Source: Halobaculum gomorrense
GTDB taxonomy: Archaea > Halobacteriota > Halobacteria > Halobacteriales > Haloferacaceae
Assembly (NCBI RefSeq): GCF_900129775.1
Contig: NZ_FQWV01000002.1
Coordinates: 62,001 to 126,000, forward strand
Length of the DNA: 64,000 bases
Direction: 5' to 3'
Numbering within the stretch: the stretch's first letter is position 1; the number at the start of each line of letters is the position of its first letter. The translations under genes and the position numbers were made by a program. Below are positions 39,831 to 46,280 of this stretch, one piece after another. Below the pieces are notes generated by a model. That model was not told where the DNA came from. It searched no databases and saw only the letters and a program-made list of their open reading frames with translations.

Positions 39831-41114
39831 TCACTCCACCTCCAACCGGCGCTTCTCGCTCACGGCGTCGGCCTCGGCGAAGTCGCCGCCGCCGAGCAGC
39901 CCGCGGGCTGCCTTCTTCCCCCACTCGACGGCGGGCTGCGTGAACGTCGAGACGCCCGCCAGCTCGCCGTAGAGGACGCAGGCGGCCTCCATCCCGTACA
40001 GCAGTTCGCCGATCCCTCGCTCGTCGACGCGATCGATCTCGATCCGGACGTTCTCGCGGCCGGCGGCCGCGAGGCTCGCCTCGGTCGCGCGGAACTCCGC
40101 GTCCAGCAGTTCCCCCAGCGACGAGCCGCCGAGGTACGACAGTCCCTCCAGATCCGTCTCCGGGATGGGGGTGTCGGCGGACCCGCGGGGGCGAACGAGG
40201 GTGACGAGCTTGTCCGCGGGGCCGGCGCGGTACAGCTGGAGCTGGCTGTGCTGGTCGGTCGCGCCCAGCGCCCGCGCCGGCGTCTGCCCGCCGCCGTCCT
40301 TCCCGAGCGACTCGGCCCACAGCTGGGCGAACCACTCGGCGAACCGCTCCAGCGACTCGGCGTACGGCATCACCGCGTTCGTCGCCGCGCCGCGCTCGGC
40401 CAGCGCGTACGCCGTCGCGCCGTAGGCGTAGGCGGGCGACTCGAACAGCGACCCGGCGAGGCGGTCGGCCTCGGCGGCCGCGCCCGCGAGCAGCTCGTCG
40501 AGGTCGACGCCGGCGACCGCGGCCGCGAACAGCCCCACCGTCGACAGCGCGGAGAAGCGACCCGGGACGCCCTCGGGCACGTCGAGCGCGGGGAGGTCGT
40601 GCTCGTCGGCCATCGCCCGGAGGTTCCCTTCCCCGCCGGTCGTCACCACGGTCCGCTCGGTCCAGTCGACGCCAGCCGACTCCATCGCCCGGCGGACGAC
40701 GAGGAAGTTCGAGAGCGTCTCCGCGGTCGTCCCCGACCGCGAGACGACATTGACGACGGTGTTCGAGAGGGCCACGTCGTCGAGCGTCGCCCGGACCCAC
40801 GCGGGGTCGACGTTGTCGAGGTAGCGGCAGTCGACGCCCGAGCCGAGCGCGTCGGTGAGCGTCGCGGCGCCCAGCGCGCTCCCGCCGATGCCGACGGTGA
40901 GGAGGTGGTCCGGGTCGAAGCCGGACGCCGCCCGCCGGATCGGCTCCGGGTCGCATGTCTCGGGGAGGTTCAACGCGGCGTAGCCGTGTTCGGCCTCGGC
41001 GCGCCCGCGCTCGATGCGTTCGTGGGCGTCGCCGACGCGGTCGTCCAGGGCGTCGAGGTCCGCGCGCGCGAGTCCGAGGTCGCCGTCGAGGGCGTTTCCG
41101 ATGTCGACGTTCAT
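39831..41114 (-). CDS. pgi: glucose-6-phosphate isomerase
   Basis: A 427-residue PGI-family enzyme interconverting glucose-6-phosphate and fructose-6-phosphate. Two SIS-type sugar-phosphate sites are visible: LTVGIGGSALGAATL and VVNVVSRSGTTAETLSNFLV. The signature GRFSALSTVGLFAAAVAG and the catalytic segment ALGATDQHSQLQLYRAG follow; the C-terminal VSTFTQPAVEWGKKAARG completes it. The start at 41114 is chosen because the long upstream open frame has no family resemblance; a TATA-like GGTTTTGCC lies about 28 bases before it. The enzyme would also receive fructose made by the GH32/GH68 pair after phosphorylation. Confidence 0.94.
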   Translation of the reverse strand: MNVDIGNALDGDLGLARADLDALDDRVGDAHERIERGRAEAEHGYAALNLPETCDPEPIRRAASGFDPDHLLTVGIGGSALGAATLTDALGSGVDCRYLDNVDPAWVRATLDDVALSNTVVNVVSRSGTTAETLSNFLVVRRAMESAGVDWTERTVVTTGGEGNLRAMADEHDLPALDVPEGVPGRFSALSTVGLFAAAVAGVDLDELLAGAAAEADRLAGSLFESPAYAYGATAYALAERGAATNAVMPYAESLERFAEWFAQLWAESLGKDGGGQTPARALGATDQHSQLQLYRAGPADKLVTLVRPRGSADTPIPETDLEGLSYLGGSSLGELLDAEFRATEASLAAAGRENVRIEIDRVDERGIGELLYGMEAACVLYGELAGVSTFTQPAVEWGKKAARGLLGGGDFAEADAVSEKRRLEVE

Positions 41115-41264
41115 GCCCGAGACGCCGTCCGCCGCCGGCAAAACCCTGCCGTCCGCGCGGCGCCGCGACCGACCGCCCGTCGCGGTCGCCGGCCGCGACG
41201 ACCTGCCAGCGCCGTCACGCCGCCGGACGCGAGGCTTAACCCCCTCCCGGCCCAACGGCGGGCG

Positions 41265-41723
41265 ATGACCGACGGCGACGACGGCTACGGCGGCGTGTTC
41301 GGGGCGTTCCCGTACGCGTTTCGTGCGACGGACTCGTTGCTTTGTAAGTCATACGTCGCGCTCGGCGGGCTCGCCGCGCTGCTGCTCACGCTGCTGTTCG
41401 GGCTCGCGCTGGTGACGCTGTTCGGTGCGACGGCGCAGGCGCGCTTCTCGATCGTCCGCGCGTTCTACGTACTGGTCGGCCTCGGCGCCGTCGGCCCGAC
41501 GATCGTGCCGGTCCTCCTTGTCGCCCGGTCGCGCCGCCGCAAGCAGTCCCGAAAACCGGGATACGAGGCCGGCCTCGCGCTGGCTGGCTACGCGTTTCTC
41601 GCCTCGCTGTATGCGGGCGCAGTCGTCGGCGCCGAGGCCACGCCGCTCCCGCCGGTGGCGGGCCTCGCGTTCCCCCTCACCGGCGGCCTGCTGATCGTCG
41701 CCGCGCACTACGTCCGCCGATAG
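41265..41723 (+). CDS. four-helix membrane protein, unknown
   Basis: A 152-residue membrane protein. After a Gly/Tyr-rich start (DGYGGVFGAFPYAFRATDSLL) there are about four helices: YVALGGLAALLLTLLFGLAL, FYVLVGLGAVGPTIVPVLLVA, LALAGYAFLASLYAGAVVG and LAFPLTGGLLIVAAHYV, with a basic loop RSRRRKQSRKPG after helix two. The pattern resembles other short haloarchaeal membrane proteins but I do not recognise a named family. A TATA-like GCTTAACC lies about 28 bases before the ATG. A 22-bp tandem duplication spans its stop codon. Confidence 0.72.
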   Translation: MTDGDDGYGGVFGAFPYAFRATDSLLCKSYVALGGLAALLLTLLFGLALVTLFGATAQARFSIVRAFYVLVGLGAVGPTIVPVLLVARSRRRKQSRKPGYEAGLALAGYAFLASLYAGAVVGAEATPLPPVAGLAFPLTGGLLIVAAHYVRR

Positions 41724-41759
41724 CGATCCCCGCCGTCGCCGATAGCGATCCCCGCCGTC
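41716..41759. repeat. exact 22-bp tandem duplication
   Basis: Two adjacent exact copies of a 22-base unit (GCCGATAGCG ATCCCCGCCGTC) lie at 41716-41737 and 41738-41759. The first contains the TAG stop of the membrane protein, so the gene end is unchanged. It looks like a recent replication-slippage duplication; no function is evident. Confidence 0.85.
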
Positions 41760-41823
41760 GAACCCCGACGCCGCCGATCGCCCAAGCGACACGGGGAAAA
41801 GCCTCGCTCTCGTACTCCGATCC

Positions 41824-42384
41824 ATGACCGACCGCGACTCCGACGGACCCGAGATGGACGCCATCCGCGACGCGCTCGCGCAGGCCGCCGGCGACGCCGG
41901 CCCCGCGGACGCCGCGGACGGCGAGACGGACGGCACGTTCCTCGTCACCCACGCAGACGACGGCTCGGCGGTGCTCCGCGACGCCGCCTCGGGGCAGGTG
42001 CACACGCTCTCGTCGAACCCCGGCGTCGCCGAGGGTGAGGCGGTCGAGGGGGTCGTCGCTCCGGACCCGCCGATGAACGTCTCCTGGCAGCTCGTCGAGG
42101 TCCGCGAGCGTCGCCAGATCGCCGTCGAGGAGAGCGAGGAGCCCCCGACTCAGCACTCGCTCGACCTCGCGGCCGACCAGCCAGTCGGCGAGCTCACCCG
42201 GACCGAGCGCGCCGGCACCGGCGAGATCCACGTCATCTCCGTCCCCGAGGACGACACCGACCAGGCCGTCGCCGACGTGCTCGACGACGCCGAGACCAGC
42301 CGGACCCGCGCGGCCCGCCTCGGCGTGAACCGGGTCGAGATCCGCTCGGCCCCCGGCGTCGTCGTGGTGCGGTACATGCCCTGA
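41824..42384 (+). CDS. conserved haloarchaeal protein (DUF5812 type)
   Basis: A 186-residue acidic soluble protein. Residues about 38-60 (GTFLVTHADDGSAVLRDAASGQVHTL in parts) and 75-105 (GVVAPDPPMNVSWQLVEVRERRQIAVE) form beta-rich segments. The C-terminal half is an alpha/beta domain GEIHVISVPEDDTDQAVADVL...RLGVNRVEIRSAPGVVVVRYMP. I recall this pattern as DUF5812, restricted to haloarchaea and of unknown function. It is the last gene with clear host composition before the accessory region that starts with the IS element. Confidence 0.75.
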   Translation: MTDRDSDGPEMDAIRDALAQAAGDAGPADAADGETDGTFLVTHADDGSAVLRDAASGQVHTLSSNPGVAEGEAVEGVVAPDPPMNVSWQLVEVRERRQIAVEESEEPPTQHSLDLAADQPVGELTRTERAGTGEIHVISVPEDDTDQAVADVLDDAETSRTRAARLGVNRVEIRSAPGVVVVRYMP

Positions 42385-42673
42385 AACGGCGCTCATACGA
42401 CGTTTCGGCGTGAACCTCCGATCCGACCCGGCTCCAGCTCCGACGCGGATAAACTGCTTGACGCGATATCGAATCCACTGCACTGAAAGTTGAGACTACA
42501 CCGGGTTTAGCGGGGCTGTGATGCGTGGTTTCGACCGAATCGATAAGTAGAGACCGCTTCAGAACCCTCTCTAAACGACTCTTCTTTTGAAGTTCCTACC
42601 ATATGGGCGATTTTCCGCAACTTTTGGTAGCGTTGCCACTCAGACAACGCTCTAACACGAGTAGAGAACCGTA

Positions 42674-43766
42674 CTACCCAATTCCTGTCTCCTTCTTCAA
42701 CAGCGTAAGCGTATTATCGGCAGTCACCATCGGTGCGTGTTCGTACTCACCCGTCAACTCGACTTGGACGAGTAGATCGACCGCTCGCCAAATCGAGTAC
42801 AACAAACAGGCGAACGCGAAGTAGAAGAACCGCAACCCGAAATCCGTAGACGTCGTCGCAGCCATGAATCGCTTAATCGACCGATAGCCACTCTCAATCT
42901 CCCACCGATGGCCGTACTCACTGAGAAAGCCGCCACCTCGGTTCGACATGAACACCGAGTACTGCCGGTGATCGTCGTGTTCAGAGTTCTCTTTGCGTCG
43001 GTAGATCAGCGTCGTCTCGTGCCACTCGTTCTTCCCGAGATGGAGCTTCCGGTCGGTCTCGTACCGATCTTGATCGCGCTGGAGCAATCGTTTTGCCTGG
43101 GCTTTCTCGCTCGTCTGCATCCGCTTCGGCACGACGTAGGAAAGCCCCCGCTGGCTGATCATCTCCAGGACGTGCTGGCTATCGAACTCTCGGTCCATCA
43201 GCACGTTATCGACGTGAACCATCTCCTCGGCAGAATCCAAGAGGTCCTCGACAATTTCTAAGCGGGGCTCACCCTTCCGAACTGGCCGCGCGTCTAGAAC
43301 GATCGGAACGGCATTCCCGACTAACTGGACTGTCGCCCACTGGTAGGCGTATTCGTCGTTCTTCTGCTTCGTTCCGATGATCTCATCCTCGTAGCCAGTT
43401 CTATCGCCTGTGAAGGGGTCAGCTTCGGTAATGTCGATCGCGACGATTCCGGCTCGAAAGAACTGCTCTGTCTCGGCAACTTCGTTTAGGAGACGAGTGA
43501 TGGCCTGCCGGTACATCTCTCGCACTTGATCAACCGAGAGGTCCCGGATCTGTTCCCGATGGGCGTGGCCCAGCGGTGTCCGATCCCGACTCGATTCGTA
43601 GACAAAACTGCGAGCCCCTTCGTTCGCAGCCAGCCGCTCGCGAAGTCCAAGATACGTCTGTAAGTCCCAGTAGGCGTTCTCGTGTATCTCACAGCCCTCG
43701 CCACGTTCCAGCGAAAACGCTGGGAACACGATGCGGCTGACGTGTCCGGTGATCTTTTTTTTTTTT
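42674..43766 (-). CDS. transposase, catalytic C-terminal part (second frame)
   Basis: This frame carries the DDE catalytic core. First Asp in GIVAIDITEADPF, second Asp in NVLMDREFDSQHV, and the Glu inside YGHRWEIESGYRSIKR, which is an exact Y-(2)-R-(3)-E-(6)-K signature of the IS4 superfamily. A free-standing ATG at 43729 gives 351 residues, but the same frame continues upstream without a stop to a run of twelve A (coding strand) shared with the N-terminal frame. A shift of minus one base there (or one extra A in the message) would join both parts in frame. Either the gene is broken or it uses slippage; see the poly-A feature. Confidence 0.8.
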
Positions 43767-44355
43767 CCTGCTCCAACGTAGTTTGATCATTCGGGTCTGA
43801 CTCACCAGACTCGTTCCCGTGGTATCGGAGCTTTCGTGCCGGCTCACGCGGAACCGCGACACCTGCATTCTGTGCTTTGATGAGAATCGTTCGAGCCGCT
43901 GTCTCGACAGTCTCTCGGAGGTCAGGGGTGAACCGCTCGTGCCAGCTTCGCCACAGTGTCGATTGGTACGGGATCGTCTCGAACCCCAGTTTATCGCGGA
44001 GTTCAGGGCGGTTCCTGAGGTAGCCAACGAGTGCGGTTTCGTGCTCCCACCCGTGGCATTCTTGCAGAACGAACACCCGGAAGAGAGTGGCCATCTGGTA
44101 GCGTGTCGACCCCGCATACTGATCATGGGCGCTAAATCGAAAGTAGGCTAGCGGGAGTGCACAGACAAACTCCTCGATAGAGTCGTGACTATCGTGATCG
44201 AACCACGTCTCCGAGACTGTCCGGATATCTGATTCCAGTCCAGCGAGCGACGTTCGATCGTACAGTGGTGTCGAATTGTACGCCGGCCACTCACTATATT
44301 GTCGTTGGGCGATCCGTCGAAACACAGTCCGACAGGACTGACTGGTGTAGGGCAT
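43486..44355 (-). CDS. transposase, N-terminal part (first frame)
   Basis: The frame from ATG 44355 encodes 289 residues. The first 195 or so are the N-terminal region of the transposase (PYTSQSCRTVFRRIAQRQY, YFRFSAHDQYAGSTRYQMAT, ETALVGYLRNRPELRDKLGFE, HERFTPDLRETVETAARTIL). This is the helical, DNA-binding part usual before a DDE domain. After the lysine run LEQEKKKRS the frame reads about 90 residues with no family resemblance, overlapping the catalytic frame. A short truncated product and a fused full-length product would be expected if slippage occurs at the A run; N-terminal-only products can act as transposition inhibitors in other IS families. Confidence 0.75.
   Translation of the reverse strand: MPYTSQSCRTVFRRIAQRQYSEWPAYNSTPLYDRTSLAGLESDIRTVSETWFDHDSHDSIEEFVCALPLAYFRFSAHDQYAGSTRYQMATLFRVFVLQECHGWEHETALVGYLRNRPELRDKLGFETIPYQSTLWRSWHERFTPDLRETVETAARTILIKAQNAGVAVPREPARKLRYHGNESGESDPNDQTTLEQEKKKRSPDTSAASCSQRFRWNVARAVRYTRTPTGTYRRILDFASGWLRTKGLAVLSTNRVGIGHRWATPIGNRSGTSRLIKCERCTGRPSLVS
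43755..43766 (-). other. twelve-A run at the transposase frame junction
   Basis: On the coding strand twelve consecutive A residues follow CAGG and precede GATC. In frame one it reads GAA AAA AAA AAA AGA; with thirteen A, or a minus-one slip, it reads GAA AAA AAA AAA AAG ATC and enters the catalytic frame. It is by far the longest homopolymer in a GC-rich genome window, which favours a selected slippery site over chance, although assembly error is possible. Confidence 0.7.
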
Positions 44356-44809
44356 CAGTCTATAGAAAGTAGAACGAACTCAAAACGCGTGTTATATTTA
44401 ATTAAACGGGGGGGTGGGGTGGGTGTGCCTCTGACGCTTCGCTGGATACCAGTTTGAGAGGTATCCGGTTCGATTATTATTGAGGAAGAACATAATTCTG
44501 AACCCAATAGATGTACCTGATCAATATTGTCAACGTCTAAGTATTGGCCTTACTATCTATAATCCGGCTTTGAGGGGTGAACGGGGCTATGTATAGTGTA
44601 ACTCGTGGATTGTCTCTGCTAATAGGTGCCAATACTCTATCCAGTTTTAATCCGTGAATTTCCGCAGGGTTAAGCCATCCTCCTATACCGTTTATAAAGT
44701 GAGGGTTTGGAGCTTCATTGCAGAAATTAAAGCAGAGAAAGCAGCATAGCAAATGATATAATTAACACAATTGAAACATATAATAATACGCCGACAAACT
44801 CGATCAATC
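44356..44809. other. AT-rich non-coding stretch with G-tract and hairpin
   Basis: No convincing gene is seen. A 71-residue open frame on the minus strand (44537-44752) has no family resemblance and atypical codons. Two structures stand out near the IS: a G tract GGGGGGGTGGGGTGGG (44408-44423) that could form a quadruplex, and a hairpin GGATACC-N9-GGTATCC (44444-44466). The rest is AT-rich and could hold the end of the downstream operon message and decayed DNA. Confidence 0.5.
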
Positions 44810-45193
44810 TCATATCCAAATGAGTACCATATTATGAAGCGACACAGCGCTCCATACGACCAAAGCTGAAAGGTATGCTACATTGCTCCACAGATCGATA
44901 TTATGTCTCGATTGTCCGACCCAGGGAAGCAGGTATTCACCAAGAAAGAATAATAACACTAGTGACACCGACGAGAGAAAGAATAGGCCGGGGATGATTC
45001 CGAGAGTCTCAACAATAAGTACGACAATCGGATTGGCTTCTCGCAGTCCGATGCTTAGCCCATAGTACGTGAGACTCGCATCTATAGCTCGTACGAAGAC
45101 CAATCCGATGAGCAGTGGATATTTATTTTCTGCGAGTACTTCGATACTGCTGCTGGTAGCACAATTAGTGGATGCCACGGCTCCTCGCACCAT
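44810..45193 (-). CDS. DUF5658-like small membrane protein
   Basis: A 127-residue membrane protein with about four helices. After a polar start come YPLLIGLVFVRAIDASLTYYGLSIGLREANPIVVLIVETLGI in pieces; the D-x2-LTYYGL and L-x-EANP motifs are those I associate with DUF5658. A helix LFFLSSVSLVLLFFLGEYLLPW and a C-terminal helix LSALVVWSAVSLHNMVLIWI follow. Its ATG is one base after the stop region of the REC-HalX gene, so it is almost certainly translated from the same message. That makes it a candidate membrane partner of the signalling cluster. Function unknown. Confidence 0.7.
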   Translation of the reverse strand: MVRGAVASTNCATSSSIEVLAENKYPLLIGLVFVRAIDASLTYYGLSIGLREANPIVVLIVETLGIIPGLFFLSSVSLVLLFFLGEYLLPWVGQSRHNIDLWSNVAYLSALVVWSAVSLHNMVLIWI

Positions 45194-45194
45194 A

Positions 45195-45788
45195 TCAGAA
45201 CTGCTCTACAGGTTGGGATCCGATACGCTGGTCTCTGACCAGCATATCGATCTGATAATCTGTCTCGAGACGCTGGAGTGTCGTATCAGCTTCTTCCTCC
45301 AACTCTCGTATTCTCTGGAGGAGATCGCCGTATCGGTCGTCCTTTTCTAGCTCTGTCTTGTCGAGGTTCGCTTCTAACGTGGCTTTCCTCGCGGTGAGTG
45401 AGAGAAGCTCTGTGAGTGAATCTTCGTATGTTAGAACCAGCTCCGCAGCTTCCACAGCTCGAAGAAGCTTCGTCCGGTCGATTGGTTTGAGAAGATAGTC
45501 ATCCACATCGATGGAAGCTAGGTCTTCCGTTGGCTGAACAGCTGTTACCATGATCACCTGCTGGGCATCGCCGCCTTCACGAATTGATTGTAGCACCTCC
45601 GTGCCAGAGAGGCCCGGCATTCGACGATCTAAAAGGACAATATCAATCGGTTCCTCAGCGAAGATTTCCAGTGCATCTTCCCCGGAATAGGCCACATGAA
45701 CCTCGAACTGCTCCTGTAGCCAAATGCCAAACAAGTCAGCGAGATTCTCTTCGTCTTCGACGATCAGAACGGTACTGGAATGGGTCAT
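45195..45788 (-). CDS. response regulator with HalX output/coiled-coil domain
   Basis: A 197-residue REC-HalX protein. The receiver (residues 1-115) has phospho-acceptor Asp54 in IVLLDRRMPGLSG, the acidic pocket VEDEEN and the late Lys in DDYLLKPIDR. Residues about 118-190 are the HalX domain, an acidic coiled coil (LLSLTARKATLEANLDKTELEKDD, LLQRIRELEEEADTTLQRLETDYQ). HalX is restricted to haloarchaea and its output is unknown; no DNA-binding domain is attached. It is ten bases after the HalOD1 gene and is followed with almost no gap by a membrane protein. Its receiver closely resembles that of the 902-residue regulator. Confidence 0.92.
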   Translation of the reverse strand: MTHSSTVLIVEDEENLADLFGIWLQEQFEVHVAYSGEDALEIFAEEPIDIVLLDRRMPGLSGTEVLQSIREGGDAQQVIMVTAVQPTEDLASIDVDDYLLKPIDRTKLLRAVEAAELVLTYEDSLTELLSLTARKATLEANLDKTELEKDDRYGDLLQRIRELEEEADTTLQRLETDYQIDMLVRDQRIGSQPVEQF

Positions 45789-45798
45789 CTATTCTCAC

Positions 45799-46122
45799 TC
45801 ACGCATCTCGTTCGACGATGACACGCACCGTTGATGCGTACATGACCGTCACAAGTGCGTCCTGAAAGAGAAACTCCACAGAGGGCATATGACTGGTCTC
45901 CTCGACTGTACGAGTTTTGAACAAGCCATCTAATTTGTCTGCATCAACAAATTCGAACACCGGAGGTGATCTACTGAGTTCCGGCCAGTCTTCGACAGCT
46001 TCCATAAGTGTCTCAATGACCGCATCCGAAACACGGACAGGTCTATCAAATTCACGCACTATTTGGGAATCTGTACTCCATCCCGTAGGTTCAGACTCTC
46101 GGTGCGGAGAGTTTTGGGCCAT
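45799..46122 (-). CDS. HalOD1 domain protein
   Basis: A 107-residue protein consisting of little more than one HalOD1 domain: REFDRPVRVSDAVIETLMEAVEDW, then PPVFEFVDADKLDGLF and the closing strand VEFLFQDALVTVMYASTVRVIVE (in parts). HalOD1 is a haloarchaea-specific predicted output domain in two-component genes; its biochemical role is unknown. The gene lies 10 bases before the REC-HalX gene and 158 bases after the large regulator. An inverted repeat AGAATA-N4-TATTCT lies only 2 bases before its start codon. It may be the signalling output shared by the receivers. Confidence 0.85.
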   Translation of the reverse strand: MAQNSPHRESEPTGWSTDSQIVREFDRPVRVSDAVIETLMEAVEDWPELSRSPPVFEFVDADKLDGLFKTRTVEETSHMPSVEFLFQDALVTVMYASTVRVIVERDA

Positions 46123-46124
46123 AA

Positions 46125-46140
46125 AGAATACATCTATTCT
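46125..46140. promoter_or_regulatory. inverted repeat just upstream of the HalOD1 gene
   Basis: AGAATA-CATC-TATTCT is a perfect 6-bp inverted repeat with a 4-base centre, immediately before the HalOD1 ATG (46122). It occupies the place where a leaderless transcript would begin, so it could be an operator or an RNA hairpin at the ribosome-binding region. The 158-bp gap around it suggests a separate promoter inside the cluster. Confidence 0.4.
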
Positions 46141-46280
46141 ACAATCAAACGTCTTCTACCCTCTAATATCGGGTTGCCAAATTTGATGCCTATATGGAAA
46201 GGCCCACTATTTGGAGCCAGTTTTCCGAATGTCGATAAGCAGGACAGCCCGAGTACTGTAGAACGTGATACTGAGGCAGG

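Larger units (their letters stand above)
42674..44355 (-). mobile_element. IS4-superfamily insertion sequence (ends unresolved)
   Basis: Two overlapping minus-strand frames together encode a DDE transposase of about 560 residues. The element is at the edge of a region with clearly lower GC. I searched 42385-42673 and 44356-44480 by eye for terminal inverted repeats and found no convincing pair, so the true ends are outside these coordinates and unknown. The IS subgroup is not assigned. Confidence 0.75.

Noticed and set aside
39633-41264. Upstream extension of the 152-residue membrane protein
   Set aside because: It lies antisense to pgi; the membrane protein starts at 41265 after its own promoter.
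41716-41759. Tandem 22-bp repeat as a regulatory site
   Set aside because: It overlaps a stop codon, has only two copies and is not palindromic; slippage is the simpler explanation.
42481-44480. Terminal inverted repeats of the IS element
   Set aside because: GAAAGT-like short matches occur on both sides but in the same orientation; no inverted pair longer than a few bases was found.
44537-44752. A 71-residue frame in the AT-rich gap
   Set aside because: Cys-rich start without family resemblance, atypical codons and no ribosome site.
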